Assembly (NCBI GenBank): GCA_016875755.1 | Contig: VGOX01000021.1 | Span: 1 to 13,841, forward strand | Direction: 5' to 3' | Length of the DNA stretch: 13,841 nucleotides | From: Chloroflexota bacterium | GTDB taxonomy: Bacteria > Chloroflexota > Anaerolineae > Anaerolineales > Villigracilaceae | Shown here: piece by piece, positions 7,446 to 13,841 of the stretch | How positions within the stretch are numbered: the stretch's first letter is position 1 | Layout of the letters: the number at the start of each line of letters is the position of its first letter | Program-made: the position numbers and the translations under genes | The notes under the pieces: model-generated | The model's database searches: none | Told to the model about the DNA's origin: nothing | The model's input: the letters and a program-made list of their open reading frames with translations, nothing else

Positions 7446-7952
7446 TTATGCCTTTTGTAATTCCATTTGTCTTAACCAAACATCAGCCGCATGTTTATAT
7501 GTTTCAAGCCAATTAACAAACTGCCCGGTTGATAGATGGTGTTGTTCTGCAAGTTGAACAAGAGCGCGGCTGGGTTCTGCATCTGGAGTGAAGCCCAGTT
7601 CTTTTGAGAACATATCCTGAAGCAGTTCTTGCTCTCCCATAATGTTTTGAATACGTTGGAAATATTTTTTCTGTAGAAAGACCGCCGCGGTATAGTAAAA
7701 CTGAAGCGTAACCTGGCTTGACTTTGTATTAAGTAACTTGTTTACTTCTCTAACCCAAGCGGAGTATTCGGGATGTCTTAAGAATAGTGGTATCAGTGAA
7801 AAGCACAGACGCGGGTCTGAACTCTCTGCAAGCGAAGCAATCAGCCTTGTATCAGAAAGCAAAGTAACGGAAGGCAAGGATGCGCGTCCTCTGAGGAACT
7901 GCACATCCCGTGCCCAAAGCTCCGCTACCAATTGATCTTCACTGACCATCAT
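7446..7952 (-). CDS. Hypothetical protein paired with nucleotidyltransferase
   Basis: I do not recognise this family. The 168-residue product has no signal peptide or membrane segment and looks largely alpha-helical. It has a leucine-rich middle (about 60-110) and a C-terminal helical stretch rich in aromatic residues and Gln/His, ending WLRQMELQKA. It lies 24 bases after the M16C peptidase stop and three bases before the nucleotidyltransferase start. This spacing points to a two-gene module in which it may be the partner (antitoxin, toxin or regulatory subunit) of the nucleotidyltransferase. That role is inference from layout only. Two ATG codons in tandem (7952, 7949) follow AAAGG; the second has the better spacing of seven bases. 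Base composition is more A+T-rich than the peptidase gene upstream. Confidence 0.75.
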   Translation of the reverse strand: MMVSEDQLVAELWARDVQFLRGRASLPSVTLLSDTRLIASLAESSDPRLCFSLIPLFLRHPEYSAWVREVNKLLNTKSSQVTLQFYYTAAVFLQKKYFQRIQNIMGEQELLQDMFSKELGFTPDAEPSRALVQLAEQHHLSTGQFVNWLETYKHAADVWLRQMELQKA

Positions 7953-7976
7953 AAGACCTTTGACTTTTGACCTGTA

Positions 7977-10886
7977 CTACGCGACTTTCGTCACTTTCAA
8001 CCCATCCTTTGACCCCTCCAACGCGGACTGTGCCCCCAGCACCACCACAGCATCGGATTGTGCCACTTTCTCCAAAGCCTCGCCGAATGCAATGAAATCT
8101 TCGCCGTTGGTAGAGAGCACTTCGTCACGATATTTCTGGCGGATTTCATCTGTGCGCCCAGTGATATAGCGCATCATGGAGGTGTAGCCCTTTGCGTCAG
8201 GCAGTTGATACGAGTCGAGGTCGCCGATGGCGGCGATGATGGATTTCTTCAGTTCATTATCGTTGAGGCGTGAGTCATCAAGACCCTTGAGGAAACCCGC
8301 CGCTTTGTCATAACTGGATAAGGTGTTATCCAAATTCGGGTCGCGGTACGAGAGGAAGGTGAACACACCCGTCGCATCGTCGAATTGGGCAAAGGCACCA
8401 TACGCGCCGCCCTGCACACGGATATTTTCCCAAAGGTGGGTCATGCCGAGGTAGCCAACGATCACCGCAGAAGAGCCATCCAATTCGTAGTTGTGGTCGT
8501 ACAGGTTCACGCCCTTTGCCACATAGTTGACCTGTGCTGGAATTGCCAAGCCTTCCCTTTGAGTTGCAGGTGTAAAGTTGAAGGGTGAAAGTTGCACGTC
8601 CTTTACAGGCATGGCGAAGATGAAATTCTCCAAATGCGGTTGGAAGGTCTTCCAGTGCGCGGCGTCGAGCGTCACATTGCACAGCAGGGTCTTGCTGTTG
8701 ATCAGGGTCTCGCGCATGGTTTCGAGCTTCTTCAAAACGTTCGACCATTTCTTGTCGATTTCAGTTGCCAGTTCGCGCAGGGCAAACAGATACCCGATGC
8801 CGTTGGTTTGGTCGTTGATATAGCCTGTGCCGCCAAATTGCGAGCGCAGGCGCATGTTCGCGAAGCGATGCCCCGCAGGCGTAAGCCCCGATTCAAGCCC
8901 CGCTTTTTCTTCCATGATGATCTGCTTGAGTCGTTCCTTGTTGTCGAACTTCGTGGTCAGGAGGACATCGCGCAGGATGCTCAGCATCTCATGGGCTTGA
9001 CTCATCGTGGACTTGCCGCGGATCATCAAATATGCGCGGCTCTCTCTGGACTTTTGCACGGTCGCTGAGACCGCCGAGCCGTAGATTCCGCCTGTGCTTT
9101 TCCCGATGCGTTGCGAGAGTTTGACGAAGTCTTCGGTTTCAGTACCCATCTCGAACAGCGCTCGCGCGAAAACTTCCGTCAGCGGCAGGAGCTCCTGCGG
9201 TACGGCGCGCAAATCGAAGGCGAGGTCAAGGTAGACGATGCCATTGGTGAAAATGTCATGGTACAAGACCTTTGCGTCTTGCACTTGAATTTCTTCGGCG
9301 GGGATCGTCCGCACTAGTTTGTCGAGGTCTGCCAGATCCAGCACGGGGAGCTTCGCCAGATCCTCCGCTGAGTCAGGAGTCTCCTGGCGGATTTTGAGCT
9401 TTTCGGTATTTTCGATGTGTCTGCGAATATCCGCTTCACTCATGGCTTTTCTGGCAGAGTCCAGCCTGAGCTTTTCCTCTGCTTCGAGGCGTTGAGCCAG
9501 CTCAGGGTCAGGTTTGAGGCGGATGACTGTCCGATGGTTGTTTTCCAGCAGGTGAGTCTTGATCAGCTTTTCAAAATAGCGCGGGTCGCTGGCGAGGCGT
9601 TGCTTCAATTCGGCGAGCGGCGCTTTGAAGGCGAGGGTTTTGAAGGCGTCGTCATCGTAGAGCCAAGCGGTGAGAGCGCGCAGCATGAGCGCGATGCCGC
9701 GCGGGAAGGAGCCTGTGTTATTTTCGCGCAGGTGGAATTCGATGGTGTTGATGGATGCGGCGATCATGTCGGGGTCGATGCCGTCGGTTGTTAGTGATCT
9801 CAGGGTTTCGAAAATCAACGTTTCGATTTTCCTTGCATGGCGCGCGCGCGTGCCTTTGAGACCTGTGGAGAAGATCATTTCGCGCAGGTCGCTTTCGAGA
9901 CCGATGCCTGCGAGGTCTTCACCGAGACCTGAATCGGTGAGCGCTTTTTTGAGCGGTGATGCAGGCGTGCCGATGAGTGCATGCGCAAGAATTTGGAAAC
10001 TCAAACTTAATACAGGGTCTGATGTATCGGGTAGTTTCCAATTGACCGTGAGGTAATGTTTTTTATCGAGGTCTTCGCCTTCGCTGACGCTGTAGGCGTA
10101 TTCGAGTTTTTTTGGTTTTTTGAAGGGCTTGGCAAGCGGCACCGTTGATTTGACCTTCTTCCTCTTGAACGGCTTGAGATAGCCTTCCATTAATTTGAGG
10201 CGCTGGTCGGGGTCGTCGTTGCCGCAGAAGAAAATGAACGCGTTGGATGGGTGATAGTACGTCTCCCAGAATGCGCGAAAGTTTTCGTACGTAAGGTTTG
10301 TGATCTGCGCAGGGTCGCCGCCTGAGTCCACGCCGTAGGTGTGCTTGGGGAACATCGACTCGATGATGACCTTTGCCAGATAATTTTCAGGCGAGGAGTA
10401 CGCGCCTTTCATTTCGTTGAAGACCACACCCTTGTAGGTGAGAGGTTCTTTGATGTCACTGATCTCGTAGTGCCAGCCTTCCTGCATCAAGGTTTTCTCG
10501 CTGATCAGCGGATGGAAAACGGCATCAATGTACACATCGATGAGATTGTAAAAATCCTTCTCGTTCTGGCTCGCCACGGGATAACAGGTTTTATCGGGGA
10601 ATGTGAACGCGTTGACGAACGTTGCCAGCGAGCCTTTCAGTAATTCCACGAACGGTTCTTTGACGGGATATTTCTCCGAGCCGTTCAAGACCGAGTGTTC
10701 GAGGATGTGCGCCACGCCTGTTGAGTCTTTCGGCGTAGTGCGGAAGTTGATACTAAAGACTTTGTTCTCATCGTCGTTGATGACGGAGAGCAGGCGCGCA
10801 CCCGTGCGTTTGTGTTCGTACAATTGCACAAGCGAGTTGATCTCGGGAATTTGCTGTTCTTTAATAAGGATGAATGATTTCGACAT
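7977..10886 (-). CDS. M16C zinc metallopeptidase (presequence-protease/insulinase family)
   Basis: A 969-residue pitrilysin-family peptidase with the inverted zinc motif HILEH (His60, Glu63, His64) and the third ligand Glu158 in VVFNEMKGAYSSPE. The block SVLNGSEKYPVKEPFVELLK (65-84) is typical of the PreP/Cym1 (M16C) branch. The C-terminal half carries RVQGGAYGAF, the family's substrate-contacting Arg/Tyr element, followed by SYRDPNLD. Length matches single-chain M16C enzymes, whose two halves close around short unfolded peptides. There is no signal peptide, so it probably degrades peptides in the cytoplasm. ATG 10886 is preceded by AAGGA at good spacing. Upstream, a repeat-derived hairpin separates it from the methyltransferase gene; downstream, the 168-aa gene begins after 24 bases. 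Biological substrate unknown. Confidence 0.95.
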   Translation of the reverse strand: MSKSFILIKEQQIPEINSLVQLYEHKRTGARLLSVINDDENKVFSINFRTTPKDSTGVAHILEHSVLNGSEKYPVKEPFVELLKGSLATFVNAFTFPDKTCYPVASQNEKDFYNLIDVYIDAVFHPLISEKTLMQEGWHYEISDIKEPLTYKGVVFNEMKGAYSSPENYLAKVIIESMFPKHTYGVDSGGDPAQITNLTYENFRAFWETYYHPSNAFIFFCGNDDPDQRLKLMEGYLKPFKRKKVKSTVPLAKPFKKPKKLEYAYSVSEGEDLDKKHYLTVNWKLPDTSDPVLSLSFQILAHALIGTPASPLKKALTDSGLGEDLAGIGLESDLREMIFSTGLKGTRARHARKIETLIFETLRSLTTDGIDPDMIAASINTIEFHLRENNTGSFPRGIALMLRALTAWLYDDDAFKTLAFKAPLAELKQRLASDPRYFEKLIKTHLLENNHRTVIRLKPDPELAQRLEAEEKLRLDSARKAMSEADIRRHIENTEKLKIRQETPDSAEDLAKLPVLDLADLDKLVRTIPAEEIQVQDAKVLYHDIFTNGIVYLDLAFDLRAVPQELLPLTEVFARALFEMGTETEDFVKLSQRIGKSTGGIYGSAVSATVQKSRESRAYLMIRGKSTMSQAHEMLSILRDVLLTTKFDNKERLKQIIMEEKAGLESGLTPAGHRFANMRLRSQFGGTGYINDQTNGIGYLFALRELATEIDKKWSNVLKKLETMRETLINSKTLLCNVTLDAAHWKTFQPHLENFIFAMPVKDVQLSPFNFTPATQREGLAIPAQVNYVAKGVNLYDHNYELDGSSAVIVGYLGMTHLWENIRVQGGAYGAFAQFDDATGVFTFLSYRDPNLDNTLSSYDKAAGFLKGLDDSRLNDNELKKSIIAAIGDLDSYQLPDAKGYTSMMRYITGRTDEIRQKYRDEVLSTNGEDFIAFGEALEKVAQSDAVVVLGAQSALEGSKDGLKVTKVA

Positions 10887-10907
10887 AGGTTTCCTTTTGG
10901 TTTACAA

Positions 10908-10958
10908 GTTGCAGGTTGAAGGTTTAAGGGTTTTAACTTGCAACCTTCAACCAGTAAC
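10908..10958. repeat. Hairpin-forming repeat spanning the methyltransferase stop codon
   Basis: GGTTGAAGGTT (10914-10924) is perfectly complementary to AACCTTCAACC (10942-10952). The stem continues with GTT (10908-10910) pairing AAC (10956-10958) after imperfect positions. A second AACCTTCAAC copy follows at 10956-10965. The methyltransferase stop (10949-10947) and its last codons are made of this repeat. The minus strand has no U-run after the stem, so it is not a typical terminator. Confidence 0.7.
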
Positions 10959-12020
10959 CTTCAACTTTTTTCTATATTTTTCTCGCAGGTCGTTAATTGG
11001 CTTAAGTTTACCCCGTTCTGAATAAAACCACATTTCCCAACCGTTAGCGGGCGCATTGGATAGTTCCCTCGCCACGGTATGAATCGAGCCGATGATATTT
11101 CCGCATTTGAGATGTCCATTGGCGAGGATGATGGCTTCGCGTTTGCCTTTTGCATAAGTAAGCTTTTGCCCCGCTTTGAGCATTCCGTTTTCGAGCAGCG
11201 CCCCAAACGGCACCCGAGCCTGATTGCGTTTCTCGGGCAGGTCCAACGCCTCAGCAGGCGCGGACGTGATCGCCGCAATGCGCTTCTGCGCGACCTTGAT
11301 GTATTTCTTGTCGCGTTCGATGCCGATGAAGTTGCGTCCGAGTTTCTTGGCGATGGCGCCTGTCGTGCCGCTGCCGAAAAAGGGATCGAGCACTACGTCG
11401 TTGGGATTGGTGCTGGAAAGGATGACTCTGTATAAGAGGGCTTCAGGTTTCTGAGTAGGGTGAGCCTTTGTCCCGTTGGTTTTGAGGCGTTCTTTTCCCG
11501 TCGCCAATGGGATGACCCAGTCACTGCGCATTTGCAGGTCATCGTTCAGGGCTTTCATCGCCTTGTGGTTGAAGGTGTATTTTGCGCCTTGTTCCTTTTG
11601 CGCCCAGAGCAAAATTTCATGCGCGTTGGTGAAACGCACACCGCGGAAGTTGGGCATGGGGTTGGTCTTGAGCCAGACCACGTCGTTGAGAATCCAATAG
11701 CCCAAGTCTTGCATCACTGCACCGACGCGGTAAATGTTGTGATATGAGCCGATAACCCAGATCGTGCCTGTGTCTTTCAGCACTCGCCTTGCTGCGCGTA
11801 GCCAATCCATGGTAAAGCTGTCATATGCCGCAAAACTGGAAAACTTATCCCATCCATTGTTAACCGCATCCACTTTGCTGAGATCGGGACGGAAGAGATC
11901 GTTCTGCAATTGCAGGTTATAGGGCGGGTCGGCAAAGATCAGATCCACCGAGTTCTCGGGCAGGGAATTGAGAACGTCTATGCAATCGCCTTGTAGGATG
12001 CGGTTGAGGGGGAGGGTCAT
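10947..12020 (-). CDS. ccrM: CcrM-like adenine-N6 DNA methyltransferase, probably GANTC-specific
   Basis: Transfers a methyl group from S-adenosylmethionine to adenine in DNA. The 357-residue protein is a beta-class enzyme: catalytic motif DPPYNLQLQ (31-39) precedes the cofactor motif DPFFGSGTTG (212-221). Long stretches match my recollection of Caulobacter CcrM, for example RPDLSKVDAV (44-53), GSYHNIYRVG (91-100) and KAHPTQKPEALLYRVI (185-200). The C-terminal RAMA-type domain (about 270-352, VPFGALLENGMLKAGQ and GSIHTVARELSNAPANGW) is also typical, and length equals CcrM (about 358). GANTC specificity follows from this similarity. No restriction enzyme is nearby, so it looks like an orphan methylase. 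Start: ATG 12020 overlaps the stop of the nucleotidyltransferase gene as ATGA, with GAGAAGGG upstream; an earlier ATG at 12029 has no proper spacing. The last residues (KKLKVTG) are encoded by a repeat. Confidence 0.95.
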   Translation of the reverse strand: MTLPLNRILQGDCIDVLNSLPENSVDLIFADPPYNLQLQNDLFRPDLSKVDAVNNGWDKFSSFAAYDSFTMDWLRAARRVLKDTGTIWVIGSYHNIYRVGAVMQDLGYWILNDVVWLKTNPMPNFRGVRFTNAHEILLWAQKEQGAKYTFNHKAMKALNDDLQMRSDWVIPLATGKERLKTNGTKAHPTQKPEALLYRVILSSTNPNDVVLDPFFGSGTTGAIAKKLGRNFIGIERDKKYIKVAQKRIAAITSAPAEALDLPEKRNQARVPFGALLENGMLKAGQKLTYAKGKREAIILANGHLKCGNIIGSIHTVARELSNAPANGWEMWFYSERGKLKPINDLREKYRKKLKVTG

Positions 12021-12661
12021 AGTAACCATCCCTTCTCAATGGTTTTTGCTTGTTCAATGAAAAAGTTTTTGACTCTGTGCCAATCTACCACTTTTAACAT
12101 TACAGGGTTTGTTTCTTCTTCGGCATTATCGAAATACACAAGCCGCTTTGTAACCTGAACCTCAAAATCTCTCACATAAGGATACTTTTGGGTGGATAAG
12201 TCTAATAATTTTCGCAAAGTGATTTGTTGGCATATAAAATACAGATCGTAAAAATCTTTGCGAGAGGCGCGAGCCAGTAATGCGTCAAACTTCATTAGAG
12301 CAATATCTTGAATGTTGGCGAGACGAACATTTCCAACCGTTACCAGTGGTGAAACTAATGGGTACCCGTATCCATAAAAACCAACACGCACATCATTGAC
12401 GAGGTAAACAAGATTTCCCCATGACGAGTCGCTTAAGTTGAATTGAAATGGGGCTAGTGTTTTTTCGATGACATTTCGGATGGAAGGAATGTCTTCTGAT
12501 GGTGAAAAGAAATCAAGATCGACCGATAGACGGTGCCCAATTTGAAGTGATAGAGCTGTTCCACCAGCAAGATAAAAACTGGAGGCAAGATTGGATTGCA
12601 TGAATCCTTCCAGTACTTCCCGCATGGGATTGGTTATGGTATTCCAAAATAATTGTTTCAT
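12017..12661 (-). CDS. AbiEii/AbiGii-type nucleotidyltransferase (toxin-like)
   Basis: A 214-residue protein with the nucleotidyltransferase core SFYLAGGTALSLQIG (Gly33-Gly34) followed by RLSVDLDFFSP (Asp48, Asp50). A later block LMKFDALLARASRKDFYDLYFI is characteristic of the AbiEii/AbiGii toxin family. In the studied AbiE and MenT systems such enzymes act as toxins that add nucleotides to RNA acceptors; activity and target here are not shown by sequence. Start: ATG 12661 overlaps the stop codon of the DUF6922-like gene as ATGA, and its own stop overlaps the methyltransferase start the same way, so all three are translationally coupled. An upstream TTG at 12688 is open in frame but lies inside the preceding gene. 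The DNA is markedly A+T-rich (one 60-base line, 12061-12120, counts 20 G+C), unlike the uup and peptidase genes around it. Confidence 0.87.
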   Translation of the reverse strand: MKQLFWNTITNPMREVLEGFMQSNLASSFYLAGGTALSLQIGHRLSVDLDFFSPSEDIPSIRNVIEKTLAPFQFNLSDSSWGNLVYLVNDVRVGFYGYGYPLVSPLVTVGNVRLANIQDIALMKFDALLARASRKDFYDLYFICQQITLRKLLDLSTQKYPYVRDFEVQVTKRLVYFDNAEEETNPVMLKVVDWHRVKNFFIEQAKTIEKGWLL

Positions 12662-12912
12662 GAACGGATGTCCAGCACAATTTCCCAAAATCTACGATGA
12701 GGCTGTGGAAGTTTATCCTTCCCAAATTTCTTGACCCATGCCGAAACCTGCTCTTGAGCATAAACTCCAAAAAGCCATTTGATTTCCGCTCGATTTCCGA
12801 ACTGTAAAACTCTCTCGATAATGGTGTGAGCGTCAGTCTCAGGGTTTAGTTTGGAGAAATCATATTCCTGAAAGAAAGGTGCAAGGGAGGTGGGGATACT
12901 ATTCACAGCCAA
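12658..12912 (-). CDS. Small DUF6922-like protein, partner of the nucleotidyltransferase
   Basis: An 84-residue protein with the pattern FFQEYDFSKLNPETDAHT, IIERVLQFGNRAEIKWLFGVYA and RRFWEIVLDI. This is the layout I associate with DUF6922, small proteins often encoded just before AbiEii-type nucleotidyltransferases. It may be the antitoxin or a regulator; no DNA-binding motif is certain. The start is unusual: no ATG exists in the frame. TTG 12912 has AGGAAGGG seven bases upstream, which I take as the start. GTG 12906 is the alternative and would be almost leaderless from the nearby TATAAT. The stop overlaps the nucleotidyltransferase ATG by four bases. It is the first gene of the operon and faces uup divergently. 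Family name moderately sure; gene reality strongly supported by the coupling. Confidence 0.78.
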   Translation of the reverse strand: MAVNSIPTSLAPFFQEYDFSKLNPETDAHTIIERVLQFGNRAEIKWLFGVYAQEQVSAWVKKFGKDKLPQPHRRFWEIVLDIRS

Positions 12913-12913
12913 A

Positions 12914-12940
12914 ATTATACCCTTCCTAGACTCCCTTCAA
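12914..12940 (-). promoter_or_regulatory. Putative promoter of the nucleotidyltransferase-methyltransferase operon, with a GANTC site
   Basis: On the minus strand TTGAAG (12940-12935) is followed after 15 bases by a perfect TATAAT (12919-12914). The -10 lies between the Shine-Dalgarno-like AGGAAGGG (12927-12920) and the TTG start. Transcription from it would therefore begin near GTG 12906, and the two readings (promoter versus ribosome site) compete. The spacer contains GACTC (12929-12933), the expected target of the methyltransferase encoded in the operon. Confidence 0.35.
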
Positions 12941-12956
12941 CATCCCTTTAATCGGC

Positions 12957-12962
12957 TACAAT
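12957..12962 (+). promoter_or_regulatory. Possible -10 box for uup
   Basis: TACAAT (five of six consensus bases) lies 34 bases before the uup ATG. The upstream region offers only a weak -35-like TTCAAC (12936-12941) at 15-base spacing. Predicted initiation near 12968-12970 would place the short upstream ORF at the very 5' end of the message. Confidence 0.3.
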
Positions 12963-12970
12963 TCGCGCTC

Positions 12971-12997
12971 ATGAAATCATCTTCGAGGTTTTCTTAA
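12971..12997 (+). other. Short upstream ORF overlapping the uup start (TAATG)
   Basis: ATG 12971 opens an eight-codon frame (MKSSSRFS) whose TAA stop shares its last base with the uup ATG. It contains the uup ribosome binding site GAGG (12985-12988). It could be a leader peptide coupling translation to uup, but an ORF this short is easily produced by chance. Confidence 0.25.
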
Positions 12998-13841
12998 TGG
13001 CGTTGATCAGTATGCAGGGCGTCTCCATCGGTTTTGGCGGGCATCCTTTATTGGACGAGGTCAGTTTTCAGATCGAGCGCGGCGAGCGCGTTGGTTTGTT
13101 GGGACGCAACGGCATGGGCAAGTCCACGCTGTTGAAAATGCTCAATGGCGATGTTGAGCCGCACGATGGCATCATTGCCCGCCAGCAGAACGTCCGCACG
13201 GCGTATCTTCCGCAGGAAGTGCCGCAGGATCTTGAGGGGCGCATTGCCGACATCATCGCCTCGGGCCTCATCGATTCTGATTTTGCCGAAGACGAGCATC
13301 ACTGGAAGCGCGACAATCAAGTGCAGAAAACCATCTCCTTGATGGAACTCGACGGCGACACCCGCTTTGAAACCCTCTCCGCTGGGATGAAGCGCCGCGT
13401 CATTCTCGCCCGCGGCTTGGTCTGCAACCCAGACCTTTTGCTGCTCGACGAACCGACCAACCACCTCGACATCCAGGCCATAGACTGGCTCGAAGACTTC
13501 CTCAAACGCTGGGGCGGGACGCTCGTCTTTGTCACCCATGACCGCGTCTTTTTGCAGAGACTCACCACCCGCATCATCGAACTCGACCGTGGCAGTGTCT
13601 ACGATTGGGCGTGTGATTACCCGACCTTTCTCGAACGCAAAGAAGCCATGCTCGAAGCCGAACAAATCCAAAACGCGCTCTTCGATAAAAAACTCGCGCA
13701 GGAAGAACAATGGATCCGCAAAGGCATTGAAGCCCGTCGCACCCGCAATGAAGGGCGCGTGCTCGCGTTGAAAAAATTACGACTGCAGCGTTCCGAACGG
13801 CGCGAATTGCTTGGCAAAGTGAAAATGCAGATCGGCACCGA
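12997..13841 (+). CDS. uup: ABC-F ATPase, Uup type (3' end outside window)
   Basis: 281 codons are open to the right edge, covering the first ABC domain and the start of the linker. Uup-type ABC-F proteins are soluble twin ATPases that act on the ribosome rather than as transporters; E. coli Uup is also linked to transposon-excision and replication phenotypes. Visible motifs are Walker A GRNGMGKST (36-44), signature LSAGM (127-131), Walker B LLLLDEPTNHLD (147-158) and switch THD (His181). The stretch QEEQWIRKGIEARRTRNEGR after the first domain closely matches the Uup subgroup. Two positions differ from the usual form: Met40 where alanine is common in Walker A, and Ala129 in the signature where glycine is common. 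ATG 12997 has GAGG eight bases upstream. The gene is divergent from the DUF6922-like operon and shares an 84-base intergenic region with it. Confidence 0.92.
   Translation, partial: MALISMQGVSIGFGGHPLLDEVSFQIERGERVGLLGRNGMGKSTLLKMLNGDVEPHDGIIARQQNVRTAYLPQEVPQDLEGRIADIIASGLIDSDFAEDEHHWKRDNQVQKTISLMELDGDTRFETLSAGMKRRVILARGLVCNPDLLLLDEPTNHLDIQAIDWLEDFLKRWGGTLVFVTHDRVFLQRLTTRIIELDRGSVYDWACDYPTFLERKEAMLEAEQIQNALFDKKLAQEEQWIRKGIEARRTRNEGRVLALKKLRLQRSERRELLGKVKMQIGT

Noticed and set aside
8326..8748. Open frame of 140 codons on the minus strand
   Set aside because: Alternative frame inside the M16C peptidase gene; charged, Arg/Pro/Cys-rich translation without a domain.
12662..12688. Longer N-terminus (MGNCAGHPF) for the AbiEii-type nucleotidyltransferase
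   Set aside because: It would start at TTG inside the upstream gene. The ATGA overlap at 12661 gives a better start and fits the coupling seen at the next junction.
13048..13710. Open frame of 220 codons on the minus strand
   Set aside because: Antisense to the uup gene, whose ABC motifs are intact. The product has the composition expected from a shadow frame.
1..13841. CRISPR array, tRNA, rRNA or transposase
   Set aside because: I saw no regularly spaced direct repeats, no cloverleaf or rRNA-like conserved stretch and no transposase motif in any frame; the window is filled by the listed protein genes.

Overview
The window is a bacterial chromosome segment of moderate GC content and dense coding. 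Every complete gene lies on the minus strand, and one gene runs the other way off the right edge. The most likely source is Chloroflexota, class Anaerolineae. I infer this from the gene mix, the codon style and the short dispersed palindromes and CAACCTTCAAC-type spacers, which recall genomes of that class. No rRNA or other marker gene is present to prove it.

Layout, in minus-strand transcription order from the right. A divergent intergenic region (12913-12996) separates a uup-type ABC-F gene (plus strand, cut by the right edge) from a tightly coupled operon: a DUF6922-like small protein, an AbiEii-type nucleotidyltransferase, and a CcrM-like GANTC adenine methyltransferase. Both junctions are ATGA stop/start overlaps. 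After a repeat-derived hairpin come a 969-aa M16C zinc metallopeptidase, an unrecognised 168-aa protein and a second, unrelated (DUF6036-like) nucleotidyltransferase. Next is a xanthine-dehydrogenase-family molybdenum hydroxylase in which the 2Fe-2S subunit is fused to the catalytic subunit. A Rho-independent terminator (3846-3884) closes this run. Then follow a 7TM-PAS-HD-GYP c-di-GMP phosphodiesterase, a CBS-domain family II pyrophosphatase and, cut by the left edge, an XdhC-type molybdenum-cofactor insertion factor.

How the genes relate: XdhC and the fused molybdenum hydroxylase probably belong to one functional group although two unrelated genes separate them. No FAD subunit is visible. 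The two nucleotidyltransferase modules are visibly richer in A+T than their neighbours and look like acquired toxin-antitoxin or defence-type cassettes. One of them is translationally coupled to the orphan methyltransferase.

The points most worth a second look are: (1) loss of all four cysteines of the ferredoxin-type 2Fe-2S cluster in the molybdenum hydroxylase, with the second cluster intact; (2) the DUF6922 / AbiEii nucleotidyltransferase / CcrM operon, which has a GANTC site in its own putative promoter; and (3) several palindromic repeats at gene boundaries and one inside a gene. No gene-free stretch longer than 300 bases exists, and I see no tRNA, rRNA, CRISPR or insertion sequence.
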